Shown in pieces: positions 37,723 to 52,700 of a stretch of DNA of 64,000 nt. The notes beneath the pieces were generated by a model. The model made no database searches. It was not told the DNA's origin and saw only the letters and a list, made by a program, of their open reading frames with translations. A program made the position numbers and the translations under genes. The stretch's first letter is position 1; every line of letters starts with the position of its first letter. Origin of the DNA: Heliocidaris erythrogramma (lineage: Eukaryota > Echinodermata > Echinoidea > Camarodonta > Echinometridae); NCBI GenBank assembly GCA_025617745.1, contig CM046853.1, forward strand, positions 31,919,313 to 31,983,312. The letters are read 5' to 3'.

Positions 37723-40700
37723 AAGAGAAAGAGGAAGAGAAAGATATAATTATTTTTGAAAATGTTCCAGCACATCAGGAAACATGGTCTGACATATATT
37801 TTTGATCCAACATCCCAAGACAGCATTATGCCTTTACCCCCCCCCCAAAAAAAAAAATCCTTAAAACTTCTGTTTCAGGAGCTAGAATAATATTAACAAC
37901 ATGCTTGCTCCACTTTCTGAAAGGTAGCGCACTTTAGGACATCTGGTACTCTTGTTTTTATCTCTTTCAGCCATCTATTCAGAACTTTTCTTTTTACTGC
38001 GTTACAACATATCGTCAAGCACAGACTACCCATAAACATCTGTCAAAATATCAGTCCAATTTGAAAGTGTCGGTCATAAACTTCAAACAAATCCAATGTG
38101 GCGTGTCTATCTGGAAGTAACAATAATTCACTAGTCATGCATTTCAGACACGTAGACATGCATCCAACTTTTGTTTAGTTTACATTAATGTTTCATTTGC
38201 TCTTAATATTGTTGTTAGCTCTTCCCTTTTGTGGCTGCATGTGATATTGTAAAGTCTTTGATTTCTTTTGCAAAGCTACAAATAATGATTAATACTTCCA
38301 GTATGAATTATTTTTCGTAACGTTCTAGAAGGTTGAATAATTTGTCCATAAAAAGTATGAAGCATGAGACACGTCATCATGAACACTGAAATAGTTAATA
38401 TGAAAATCCAATATTGCATCTCTCCAAGATCGTCCACGGGTTCTATTTTAACCACATTTTGATTCACCATGCAGAATATGGTTGGTCACTTCCGATAACA
38501 TCATAATCATGAGATCACTATCGAATTCAAATTGGACTCATCATCATATCCTTCATGTATCCCCAAACCTATTCTCAATTTAGATTTTTGTCAATTGGAG
38601 AAGGGCAAGAAAAATTTCCTGAGATATAGGCCAAGTAATTTACATCTTGGAGTGGCTACTGATCATGTTCCAGGGTGAAAAGGAAGTTTATTATCTGAAG
38701 CATATGTCTTCAATGGTCAGTCCCACTTATAGCTAAATTAGTTAGTTGTGTGTGACCTATCCCTAAAGCATGACATGGCAATAGATTGATCTGATCCTTC
38801 ATCTGGCATGTAGTGTCCTTTGATCTTGTCACTGATAAGAGTATTTTGTCTTCTAAAGTTAATTTTTACCACATAAGATGCTTAATAACTATGGAACAGT
38901 CATTGTGATGGTACAAGTAACATTAAGAAATGAGCTTCAAAGAGTTTCCCAACTAACCAAAGTGTCTAAACTATTGATCAGTATGTTATAATGAATCACT
39001 TGGCACTAGATGTGTGATGTGAAAAATAAGACTGAAAGCTATCTCCTTTACTGACCTGTGAAAGCAGTATTTTTTCACATAGTTATACAGATTTCTCCTT
39101 CCTATTTGACAAAATAATCTGGAATATTGAAAATTCTTAAAATGACACAATGTCATTTTTTTTCCATGTTGCCATCGTCACCTACACATACTGAAGCACA
39201 CTGCTTACCTGTATACCTCACAAAAGCTTTTATGTATTAGATGTTTATATTTGATTTTAATTTGAATGTACACTTATATAGCCAAGCATAAAATACTGAT
39301 CACATTACACATGTTTTGGACATGAATCTATCCAACCCATATGCAAGCTTGGTTCAATAGATTTCTGTCAATCTACTGCATCCCTGCTATAACAAATCTT
39401 TTTGTTTTTCAAACTAAAAAGAACCATTTTAGCATACCTCAATCTTACTGCTCTCATGCTGATCAGGTCGGATCTCAACATTGCCAAAGTGAAGAACAGC
39501 ACCGATGATTCTGAAGATCTGTTTCATCATGTCCTCCTTAAAACCTGGCAAAAGAAAAAATTCTTAAAAATTATAAAATAAGGACACAAAATCTTAAGTA
39601 TATTTATGCTATCCCATTTAAAAAAAACTCATTCTCTAAAAAAAGGAAGTGCCTGAAGTATTCTTATCAAAACTTGAGGTCTTCATGATTTGTTTCTCAT
39701 CTCATATCAGTCTACATTGCTTACATTTTAAACCCCACTAAACAATATTGCCTCTGAAAGTTGTGTATTCTGATACAGCTGCTTGGAATTATATCAGAGA
39801 CAACTTGCAATGGAAAGAGCATCGCAAGAGATTTAAATCAATTTTTTTCAAAAAATTTCACTACAAACCTTTCTTTTGATATGTCAGATAAAAGCATTGC
39901 ATCTACTTGTATTTAGCTTGGCAATATTAGACACTTAACATATCGCTCCAATCATAGGATCAGAAATGTTTGTTGGGAAATGCAAATTTTATGTGTTTTT
40001 AATATATTTTCTGGTGATGACTCATATTCTTCCCCTTTCATGTTTCCATACACATTTGGGCCATTCTCAGTCATGTGTGTGATGAAAATCCTGAAAAATA
40101 GTTCACTTAAACCTAATTTTCCAGTATTTGTCTTGTAGTAAAAGTCTCTCATTTTGAGTATTTGAATAACAATATTACCCCCAACAGATGGAGGGTAACT
40201 ATTTTAAATGAGAGTACATCATTTTCTTTCAGAGGTCAACATTAGGTCGGTCATGTGTGTGACCTCGCACAAAAAAGCTTGGTATTCAAATCTACTTTTC
40301 TACTATTTCCTTTGGAGTGCAAGTTTCCACTTTTCATTGCTGTATGATGGGATTCCTCTGAACAGTTTGAAAGCAATTTTCCATAAATCAGTGAACATTC
40401 TTTTCTTTTAGAGGAGAAAATTGGGTTTTTAATTGTCTCTGTAAAAACATTATAGTTGGGAGATGACTTTTCTTGTCAAAGAAAAGGAAGACAAGGAAGA
40501 AATATAAGTAACTGGTAATATAAAAAAAATCATAAAATGTAATCTGATTTTCTGGCAATGAGGCAACATTAGATGGTCACATGTGTGACCGATAGTTTCA
40601 CTTTACAAAGAATGGCCCATTACATCTCTTTATCTCTCTCTGTATGTCTCACATCCTCTTTTAATTAATCAATCAATCCTCACTCTCACTTTCAACCATT

Positions 40701-43700
40701 TTCTTTCTCTGTCTCTCTCTGTCTGACATCCACTATGTTTCCATGTCTTCTCATACGGTCTTTCTGTAATCAAGTCTGTCCATCTCTGTCCTCTTTATTC
40801 CTTTTTCCTACAGTATCATGTTTTCATTTTCCTCCATGCTTTCATTAGCCTGCTCTTATCCAATTTCTTCTTTCCTCCCCCACATTCATGGCTTTTTGTG
40901 ACAAGACTCTTACTGCTCTATGAACTTCTCTCCATTTCAAATTTCCCTTTCCTTCCCTCTCCTTCCCTCCTCTCTACCCCCTCATTCTATATCTCAGTGT
41001 ACACAAAGTATCAACATAAATACCGGCCTTTTCAGTTTCAATTAACAATCTAGATTTTGGGGTAAATGGTTCAAAGACGGGGGTGAAGAATTCACCTACG
41101 ACAGGAAACCCAAATAGCAATCAAGAGATCAAAGGCACTTTCCTCAAAGACCTATGAAGTGGCTTGAGAAACATCAGATAACAAGAAGATATTTTGGGAA
41201 ACATATTGGGCAACATAGCTGTTAGTAATGTTTTCTTCTTTATTTATGGATACTATGAAATGGCAGTAAAAGCACGCCTATTAGTTCCTAAACTGTTAAT
41301 ACAACCAAAATCCATCCTCCCAAATGCTGGGTGTGCGTACAAGATAACCAAACACAAGGTTTGAGTCTTTTATCATGTCAAGTGTGGGAAGAATTTGAAG
41401 GAATATCTCTCAAGATAAGATCAATGCATATAACAGAACACTACCATTCAAGGCTAGACCAAACTTACATTAAACATAAATCCATTCACTCTATATGCCA
41501 TTAAGTTCCAATTAATAAAAGAGATAAACAATCCACTGACATCCATGCCATTTTTTCCATGTTGCCATTCTCACCTCCATGTACTTTAATACACCATTCA
41601 AAGTACACTGAAGCACACTGTTTAATACCTGCATGTGTACCTCACATCTCTCCCACTATTTTGATTTTATGAAGTTTATATGGAAATTTACTTTTCACTT
41701 TCTATCCCCATCACCCCAATCAAGGTTCCTTCCTAACCTACTCACATTAATTTCCTTCGATGATATCCAATTCAGGCGGATCTTCCTTCATATACCTTCA
41801 TACAGCAAGTGGACAATATCAAGATTACTTGCAGTACTGCACAACTTCAATTCAAAATCAATTCAAGTAAATTCAAAATCTTCTGGTTTTCATAGATTTT
41901 GATTTTGCTCTTGGAAAAGAAACCTCTTGTCCCATTTTTTTTTACCTTTTCTCTTTTATTTCCTTTCTCGATTAAAAAAAAATCTTTCATCTGTATTTTT
42001 ATTCTATTATATGCAACTCCCTTTATTTTCATCTTTTTATGCTAAATCTTCTCTTCCGAGTTCCTATTTTAGTAATTTAATTTCTCTCCAACTCTCTTTT
42101 TCCTCTCAATTTATGTGAAGGAAGGCTTTCTTTCTCTGTTCTGGTTCATTAAATTATACCATTTAATTATCTCCTGTAAAGCTAGATTTCCTTCAGCCCT
42201 GTTTTTTGTTTTCTTTTCATCTTGTCCACTGATAAAAATCTCTCTTCATACTTGAATTGACTCACTTTGCCATCTTGCAACCCTACCCCGGAAATACAAA
42301 TATAAATATTGTAGTTGGAATCAGATGTCATTTGAAATCAGAGCCTATGATATTTCTGGGTGAGATTCCTGTGTCTTACCCATACGGTCAAGTTGTATTA
42401 CCCCCTGGATGTCCACAGGGGCAATAGCGGATGAAATGCTTCATCTGAAAAAGCATCATGTTTATGATCATATCTCTTACGTACAGTGCTTTCTGGTTAG
42501 AGATAAACAAAGGAACTAGCTATCTCAGACCAATGTGTTTAATACCAGGCCCATTATGTCTACATCATGTTCACCTAAACCTCCATGTGGTCTTAATTAC
42601 ATTTTGTCTAATTTCTCACTTTGTTCACTCATCAGTTTGTCTCATGCCCTTTTGGGCTGTTACCTACTAGCTCTAACTCTTATTTGGTCTAATGAATGCT
42701 CATTTAGCCTGTTAATAAAATGTGGAAGAGGGCCATTTGGGCCTTTCCCACTGAATATTAAAGATATACACAACAAGGCAGTAGACAGTGTGGGCCTTAG
42801 GCTAAATCGGTTGTAATCCAAATGACAATAAACCAAATTCCCTCAATATATGCTGAATCATGAAAAAAGAAGATACACTTTGGAATAAAATATGTCAGTT
42901 CTGTAGCTCATCACCCCAACCCTGTAGTTCAGACAGTCCTGTCATCTCACCTATCAGTACCCCACCCTGGGAACAAGTCGGGAGATTGTACATGACATGC
43001 CTGACAGAGATTCTGTACTCCACACTGTCCTGTCATTTCACCTATCACTACCCCACCCTGGGAGGGGGTAGGGATGTCCTATATGACATGCACTGACAGA
43101 GATAGCACAGACTGTCCCATCATCTTACCTATATCACTACCCTACCCTCGGAGGGGGTAGGGATGTCCTATATGACATGCACTGACAGAGATCCATAGCA
43201 CAGACTGTCCCATCATCATACCTATCACTACCCCACCCTGGGAGGGGGTAGGGACATTGTACATGACGTGCGATGGCCTAGATTTCAAAGCACCACCCAT
43301 TTCCTCTTCTATCATCTTGATATCCTCACAAATAAAGCTGGACAAAACTCCTCAGACATTCTCCATCTCTCACAGAAAAACCTATCCACACTGACATCAG
43401 ATTTGTCAGTGTGAATGTACTTTGGGGCCGACACCCGTTACCTGCTCAAAGTACATTCTGGACAGACGGAACAAATAGTCCATAAATTCATAAGACCATC
43501 TTTAATACATACATGTACTTGACAAAAAGAGTTGTTAATACATGTCCCACAATAGAAGCTGATATTTGTACTTTCAATTCAATGGAATATTCAATGGAAA
43601 ATGGTTTTGTTTCTGTATGTTCAAAGGGCCAACCAATTAAAATACTGAAGTCCAGTTTCAAGCACTTCACTGATTTGAAACTGTAAACTGACACCAAATT

Positions 43701-46700
43701 GCTTCTAATTGAAAAACTCAACTTTTTCTCATTGAAACAGATCTTTACTATAGTGTGCAAGGAGCATTCCATAGACCCATCAGATGCAGTGTGCAACTTT
43801 TAAGGGGCATGCACCACATCTGAGTCCTACTGAGTACAAATACACGGCCAAGATATGTCGTATGCCAACCCGTCATCTCGTAATACCGTGGCATTGAATC
43901 TTTTATCACTTTTCCCCTCCCAGACAAAATGAGGCAAACCTAAGGGGGAAATAAGTAACCCTATAACATCAGAGTAGAGACAATGCTATGTGAAAGTCCC
44001 TTGATATGAGACATGATGTCCAGGGTATTGCAGGGTTCTAAGTATTGACCTAGTCGTGCCAGAGGCTTGAAGAACACTTATGCCTTGTGCGAAGTTAAAT
44101 GGCATCAATGCAACACAGCAGTCAGATTTAATTTTTGGTCCACAAAGAACATAATTTCTTACTACACAAATATTGAAATATTCCAGTCAAGTTTTCACAT
44201 ATTTTTCTCTACTGTTTGATTTGCTTTACATTCCATCTAAGGGTGTTGCCCTGAAAAGGTCTAAAGTAGTTAAAACTGTGGACCACGTACTGTCTGAAAT
44301 TGTAATTTCCCAGACAGAGAGTTATGTTACTGGCAACAATCTTATTGCAGAGCCAATGAGCCAATCAGAAATTCACCTATTAAAAAAAAATTATCAGTAA
44401 AAAGTGCACAGATCCTACAATGAATTTGCTCAAACCCAATCAAAGATAATTATTTCAGTAGTATACATCAGTTATTGTAATGTGTCATTGAAAACAATTT
44501 TAAGAAACAGGGCCCAGTAATATCCTCTAATCAAACTCGGTTCATAATTCCAAGGTATTTTTCTCTTGAAATCAACCGGATACCTTGAGGAGAGGAGGCA
44601 AGGCTTCCCTCTGAAAACACCAGCCCGCCACTGTAGAGTGATGGGACTGAAAGGGAACACTGGAACATGCTTCAGGCCTTGGGCTAAGGCAGGACCATCA
44701 AGATAGACCACCATCTTCCTTATCCTAGCTCATATTTCAAAGAAAATTAAAATCATGCCCTGACTTAATAATACTAGACTTAAAGCTTGTGTAAAACATT
44801 AAATTTTGAAGTTAACCCATCGAAAACTAATTGATACTGAAATAAAACTTATTCTCCATACAAACCCCAATCTGGGATATCTACTATGCTACTGTGCCAC
44901 TGCCAACAGGTACGGGAGTTGTCTTTATTCACTTTGGGAAGGAAAGTAAAAAATACATTTTGAATGATGAAATCAATTTTTTTTTAATGACTGAATGGGA
45001 TCTAAAGCATAATGCAAGAATATAAGGTGGTTTACCTAATTAGCCTGTAAAGAAACCCAGATATGATGGAACTCTCAAGATCTGTCAAATATGAAGCCTG
45101 AAACATTGAGGTGACAAGGCCTAAAATCAGGCATTGGCCTGAAAATTTGGCTCTGCTGATAACGGATTACTGTGCACATGTAATTAAAAAGAATTTACAT
45201 CTTTGGGTATCTAGATTATAACTTCTAGCTAAAATACCAAGATGACAACAGGGCAATTCCACAGTAACAGAAGTACATTCAGATACAGTTTGTGTGTGAT
45301 TGTCCTTCCGTTACCGTGGAATTGCCCAACAGTAGTAACTTAAGACAAGCAGATTCAGCAATCAATAGATGCCAACTGAAAGACACCCAGTTACATTCAG
45401 GAAGAGTGCTCATGACAAGTGCTGATGATCCCATCACCCAAGTCAAGGATACCCACATCACAATATATAATCCTCTGTTTGGTCATCAGTTAAGGGATCA
45501 ACAAGGAACATTTAATGTGACAAGGGTATTAGTCTTGAAGTCATGAAAATACTTGTATCTTTAATACAACACACATGCTTTACACAACAAATAGAAAGTG
45601 ACTCAATACAGTGTCATTTCTATCAAGGAAACCAAAAAACAATTGCTTGTCATTAATCGTAGGTGGGGTAAATTACACCCAAGAACACAAAGTAGCTTGG
45701 TCTAAGGTTGTCCTATCTTCTCAAATTACATGAAGAATCACCACTATGTGTCAGGTGACATGTCTTTGAGTTGACAACAGTTGAGGACAGCCTCTATTTT
45801 GGCACTCAAGATATCCATCTATTGTTCCAGAAAGAACTTCATAACCTAAATCTTGGAACATTGACAAGGGTACAACAACAAAATTCATGTCTGTATGACT
45901 TGGTTCCTTGATCAAGGGTTGTGATAAGGACCTTCTCTCAACATAAGCCTCATCTGATTATTGTCTGGTGAAGAGATGTGACATTGCAAAGGGTTGTTCA
46001 CAGTTAGATGCCAGGGCTAATACCTTGACACCTTTATCTGCTTCGAAGATCAGACTGGACTTTCATGGATTGTCCAAAATGACCCTAATTCCTAGAGGTA
46101 GCAATCCATACCATGTCCTTTGAGTGAACATGGTCTGTCAATCAACTGACTGCATTTCCAGGATGCTGTGACTTTAAACCCAAGTTAGAATCAACATTCC
46201 CTATGATCCGGCGGACCAAAAGACTACTGGCAAGTGGAATGGCAAATAGGCCATTTTCGTAATGTATTCAAATTTATACACGTTTCAACCTATTACATTC
46301 ACCTGTCAAACCTATTCTTTTTCAAAAGTCAGAATGTGAATTGCATGTATTAGGTGTTGTTAGGTTGGACAAACATTTTGGCTTGCCCAATCTAGCAACA
46401 CTTAATGTATGCAATCTGCATTCTGACTACTGAAATGCATGGCCTATAAGCCACTTCGGGGATGCAATCTGAGCATGAGCAGATAAAGGTCATCTGTACC
46501 AAATTCTAAAACCCACTGACACTAATATTCGATATGTGCTCATGAATGTCATGTAATCATTATTCAATTATGCACTAATGGTGCATTCCATGATATCCAG
46601 GTGGAAGTATTCTTTTTAAAGGGGGAAACAAAAGCTATTCATGAGGCACCTCTATCACTCCCAGAGTTATTTTTCTGAAGTGCACATAAAGGGACCCTCC

Positions 46701-49700
46701 ATGTCTAAAATATCTGTGGATATTTGGGGTCATTTGTACAATCTCAGTACCATGCGCTAACCCCGAACTGGCTTATTGGGATTGCGATAACAGGAGGTTT
46801 AACTGAAAACAAGCTGAGATTATAAAAACATGTAGCAAGTGTTGTTTTTAACAATGCATGCTACATCCAAATCAAAACAAACTTACATATGCCTAATATT
46901 ACAATCACAGTGTCCTAAATATCATCCCAAGCATATTGAACAATTTCAATATGGCCTTCCCACAGATTTGTCCCTTATACGGTAATCTGTATATAAGTCA
47001 TGGATAAATAAAACAAGTATAAAAAATATCATAAAATGAAGAGCCATCGGAGACGCATGGACAGAAAACCTACGCATTTATCAATTCCACATTTCTTAAA
47101 GGGAAGGAAGAAAGCTGCAGGATTGATCATAGTCTTCGGACGTGATTGATTTTAAAAGAAATCTCAGGAGAGGTAACGACATCTCATCGAATTTGGGAGA
47201 AGATCCCCTCTGGAAGTCTCAAGGGTGTCATTTCCTTACCCCTGCTAATGGATGGCCTGCTTTACCCAAACCCTGTTATACGCCCCTGATAATGAGACCT
47301 GACTACCAGGAAGATGCACACATGGATTCTTTTCACTGTGTTGTCGTCTGCTGAGAGCCAAAAGGGCATTAACTCTGTGCTGAAGTATATGACATAATGC
47401 CCTTCTTGCTCTAAGCAGATGATATAAATATGGTAATGAGCAACACGCACTGTCCATAGAAACTACAGGACATTCATTTCGATTTGGTGTTCAGAGATGG
47501 GGTCTGTCATTTCCAGTTCCTCACTTTTGTTTTCAACAGCCTACTTTCTTCTGACCCCATGCCCACCCCCTCCTTAAGTTTATTGCTCTCTGTTTTTATT
47601 CTGATCTGTCTTATTCTCTCTATCTCTCTTTCTCATTCTCTCTCGGTCTTTCTTCCTTTTTTCCTCTTTCTCTCTCCCCTCCCTTTTCTGACAGAACTCT
47701 TACCCAATAACTTGAAAGCCTCCTTGGTCTCCTCCAGATTATCCTTGTCATTAATCCCATCTACTGTGGGTGCCTCCCCCTGACTGGTGTAATAGAACTC
47801 GTCTGGATGACCTTCAAGGATAAAGAAAAACATAGCAGAGTTAGGAACAGTCCATTCAAACTGAGGGGTGTTATGACACTCCTCAGGAAAGCTTTAGATG
47901 TATTCATTAAAGTCTGATCCTATTCTTAGGCCTATATGCTACTGGTTTTTGCTGAAATGATTGAGTACTCGGTCAGATTTTGATCAAAGCTTTATTGGAG
48001 GTCTGTCTATGCATAAAACCATGATAATACTCATTTCATTAACTGAACGTAAAGTATCATTCACGGAATATCAGAGGTGATTATAAAATTGATTAAAGTT
48101 GGAAACATGACTTAGCATTTATAAAGAGATTAATGACAACATGACACTATAGATGTATAACATAGGTATTTGAGATACCGTGAGTGGAAGGAATCATAGG
48201 TATCAAACAAGGAATCAAAGTTAATGTTAGGATATGCTAAACCAGTATCCCCTTTGATCCTAACTGGGGAATTCTGTACGTCATGATTGTTATCCGAGAG
48301 TGGGGGACGTATGTGAGTCATGCACAACATGATGAGAACACCGAAAACAGTTTGGAAAACATGATAATATGACCTTAAAATAAAAGGTTAAACATAATTA
48401 GGTAAAAGAGTTGAGCATCAGAACATAAAGATGAAAATAAAAAACCAAATGGTGTTAGATTCACACAAGGGACGCCCATATTATGCAATACTTCCCTTGG
48501 CAAATTACGTTCCACAGGTATGATTTTGTTATACGCCTCATTGTAATAAGCTCTTTTCCTCAAGTAAAAGTTGCATGTGCTTTTATTTACAATTTTGACC
48601 AGCTAAAAACTGAAAAAGATTCTTTTTCATTTTTTTTATAAAGACCCGAAATGGAAAGTAAATGGTACCCCCCTATTCTGCATGAAACATACTCATGTAT
48701 CCAAATGGTATTATATAATGCTATAAAATATCATAGATGAAACGAAATTGCTAATACAGGTACCGGTATTTTTGTCGAATAGTAGTCAGAAAACCACTTA
48801 TATTAGGCACAGACAACATTATGCTACAAGAAACAAAAAAAATATATAAAAATATATAAACTGTACTGATGCAATATATATATATATATATATATATAGA
48901 CTGTACTGATGCAGCATGCAGTGAGTACAACATTGGGGAATGCAAATCAGGGGAATGCAAATCAGGGGAATGCAAATCAGGAGAACATAAGTCATAAGCA
49001 CTAAAATCACAATTTTAGACATGTAAATCATGATATCACACAGCATGGGGTGGGGGAGGGAGTGGGGTGGGTGTAGATTATGCGTGAGGTGGATGGAGGC
49101 AAAACAGGGGCAAAACAACACTGGTAAGTAAAAGGTGCAAACATTATCCAGCACTCCAAACATTTAGTTCATGTTAATCTAATATCTAACCAAATATTCA
49201 AAGCATATGAAAAACATGAAATACTAAAATATAACAAAATGACAAAAACAATGAATGGATTGGGGAAAACAATTGGTGATCATTATTACATAACTGATGG
49301 AAGATTGAGGAATTATAAGATGGGACTTTTAACCAACATTTAAAATGATAGAGTATACAAGTCTTGAGTGTATATGCCATCCTATTCAGCACAATATTAG
49401 TACAATATATACTATGCAGACTGACTTTGATATATTGGGGGATACACTGTGCAGACTAACTTTGATATATTGGGGGATATCAGTACATAAATGATATATT
49501 TATCACTATACACCATATAATGCTCACATGCCTATTATAACATTTAAATACATTAACCCTGAACGGAAAAAAGAGCAAAAAAGAAAATCAGATTATCACC
49601 ATAGGCATATATAAAGAATGAAAAAATGCAGGCTATTCTGATATACTGCATGAAGAATATAAGTTCAGATTATGCATTTGTTAAGGATTCCACTATAATA

Positions 49701-52700
49701 TACAAAAATCATCATTTTCAAACTATCTGTTTGAAACTTTCAATGGTCCTTGTGATGAAAGTGGCAGAATAGAAAGGAAGAAACAGAACTCTGTTGTGCA
49801 AAAATCCGAAATAACTTGTTGCTTTAGAGGAATAAAAAATGCTTTTATATTACATTTCATAAACAGGTTGACCTTATCATTTGCCCTACTTAAACCAAAA
49901 TATGACCCAAGAAAGGAGGTTATATTAATTTTTGAAGAATAAAAAGAGGATCCAAGGGTTAAGAGGCAGCAAGAAAAGACCCGGGTAGTTAAAGCATAGA
50001 CAGGATCTCCTAATTTCAGACCACATTAATAATAATAATAATATTCCATTCTTGTATAGCGCATAACACGTTATGATACATACGTCTCTATGCGCTTCCA
50101 AAGGGTTTGGATATTATTACCCTGGCTTTAGCTCCGGCAGCTGTAATCAGCGCAAGTGCATTTCAAGGAATAAATCCTGCCATTAATAGTACACTTTATT
50201 CCCAAGACAGCAGTTAGTGAAATTGAGCTGTTCCCATAAACTGCAACCAAACACTTTGTAGTGTCTACAAAATTTGTTGGGATAAAACCTTAATAAACCT
50301 TCATAAAATCAACATAAGTGCCAGGATATTGACATTGTCATAATAATACTTAAAAACACTTGTATTAATAGTTCTTTAAATTCAAATTCACCCTTACAAC
50401 CTTTATATTCGACAATTCCTTGTCCCGAAGTGAACTCATCCATAATTACATGTATGTTTTGAAAATGATAATTGTATGACCAACACTGTTACTATTGTTA
50501 CTATTTCTCACCCATTCTACATTTAAATAATTTAATACAGATGACCTACATGATTGATGATTTATGATCAGGTTTTCTTGTGCCATTCATTTATTGTTTT
50601 GTTTTTTTAATATTTATTATCATTTATTCATTTTTTTTGTTGTTGCTATTTTGTACTTTATAAGAAATGGAAGTTTCATATTGCATATTGCTGAAGAAAG
50701 TGTTACTGCAAACATTACATTGTTTTAAGAAACACTCCAGGTTTCATCAATGGGCTTATATTGCTGAAAATGTCTTTTGATATATATTTACTCACTGATT
50801 TTTCTTTAAAATATTTGATGTATTAATTTCTTTTTCTTTATTAATTTTTGTATTTACTACAGATACAATAAATGATAGAAATTAGTAAACTTCATTAACA
50901 TCTCATCTAAGTAAAAGTTTTGTATTATATTCAGGAAACTAAAGTTAAACAAAATCATTATGAAAAAAATATTGCCAACTTTAAAGAAACCAATTTTCTC
51001 CCGATATGAATTATTAATAATAATATTCACAGCATTTATAATGCGCCATCGATCTAGTATGACTATTCAGAGGCACATACTTTTACCAATTTTTTTAATG
51101 CTTGTTAGTCTCAAGTTAGAAACAGTGAATTTCTGCTTTTATCAGCAACAACCTCTATACAGTAAGCATGGCATGCATCATTAGAAGTTCGCATCAATAA
51201 GAAAAATCATTAGTCTCAGGGACTTTCCCCAAAAGTTTCAATAAATTGCATGCTTATTATAACCGAAATATAATTATTGTGTGCATAGTTTGATGAGTGG
51301 TAGTACAACTAGATGTGCATTCCACAGAAGATGAAAATGAGAATAGAATACCAAGTGACTTTGATATATTAAATTGGACGGTTAATATCAACAACAGGGG
51401 GAGGTAATTTTTGAAAAATGTCAAACCATTGGAATCATAATCGGACGCCCCTTGGCTGGTATAGTAGAAATCGGCTGCGCTGCCTGTGAGGGGTTTGAAA
51501 AATAAAACATGACAAAGTGTACAGGATAGAGAACACACGAAGGGTACTCTCTCTTTAATGCAGGAGAATGGAAATCCACTTTTGTTTAAAAGGAATCTTA
51601 TTCAGGATCACTTCCTCTGGAGTTAAATCCACTCCAGCTTATAGTGGAATCCACTACAAAGTAAAGATTGAATTACTCTTTCGAGAGTGGACTCCACTAC
51701 TTTAACTCCAAACAGAGCAAAATGACTCCCCAAAAGCGGATATCCCTCCCTGTACATTTAGATGATGGAGGTGGCCAGAAATGGTGAATGAGGGGAGTGA
51801 ACTTGGAAAACCAGAGCTATCCATACAGAGAGTCCTGACACTGGAGGTCGCTTCTGATTGGTCAGTCATTTCATGGAGTTTCAAAAAGTTCCCTCTCATA
51901 GAGAATGTATGTGAAAGGGAACTATCGAGAGCTCCATGATCCGTCATGTTTTAAACAAACACCGCGTACGCGTAGGCTTATTATGCGCGTGTCACAACTC
52001 TCTCTATCAATGCCCTCCGTGGAAAACTAAAATGGTAAGAACTTTGTGGAAGTGGAGGGTGGAAGTACATTGTAAACAATGCATCACTGGAAAGTTAAGT
52101 TAGCAGAGGGAACTTCCTTCTCATGGTGATGTTAAAAACTTCAATCACTGCACACTCAAGTGCCAAACAGTGAAAATGGATTAAAACTAAATACAGTGAC
52201 CAACAAAGGGAAACCATAAGTAGAACTGTTGCACCAAGCATTACTGATGAGAATAAAATCATCATCAACTCATAATTTCTAACATAATTAATAGCAACAT
52301 CATATTCACAAAAACATTCATACCTTGGTTAAAAAAAAGCAGACAGATCACAACTATCAAAAACAAATTAACATAAGAAATTGAGGAATATGGGGCTAGT
52401 TTTGTTCACATTTTGTTGTTCTAAACACATTCATCAATTACGTCCACTCACAAAAAGTACATCACATTTAACTCAACTCACTAATCTCCAACACTCATTT
52501 CAAAATTGAAGGCCAAGAAATGTCTGAATTTCAGCAATCAATATTCTACAGCCGACTGAAAAGTGATAATCACCCCGTGACAATGACGCAACAAAAAACT
52601 GTCTCCACTCATTACACCAACACAAAAGCCAAAAAGCTCAAGTGAAAAGATGTCTCAATTCTTCCCTGTCACTCGCCCATAGGAAACCAACTTAATGACG

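Larger units (their letters stand above)
39545..47703 (-). other. Intron, 8.2 kb
   Basis: Between the [11 protein letters not shown] exon and the IFRIIG exon. It holds the 90-bp tandem array (42930-43290), two hairpin elements (45251-45327 and 46232-46456), a palindromic dispersed repeat (47345-47424) and the exact palindrome GGTCACATGTGTGACC near 40576. An open, donor-like stretch at 42383-42447 does not match any myosin segment. Confidence 0.8.

Noticed and set aside
42383-42447. Open stretch with a GTAAG donor considered as a further myosin exon
   Set aside because: The frame that stays open does not resemble any part of the motor, and the exons on either side already join in phase and homology.
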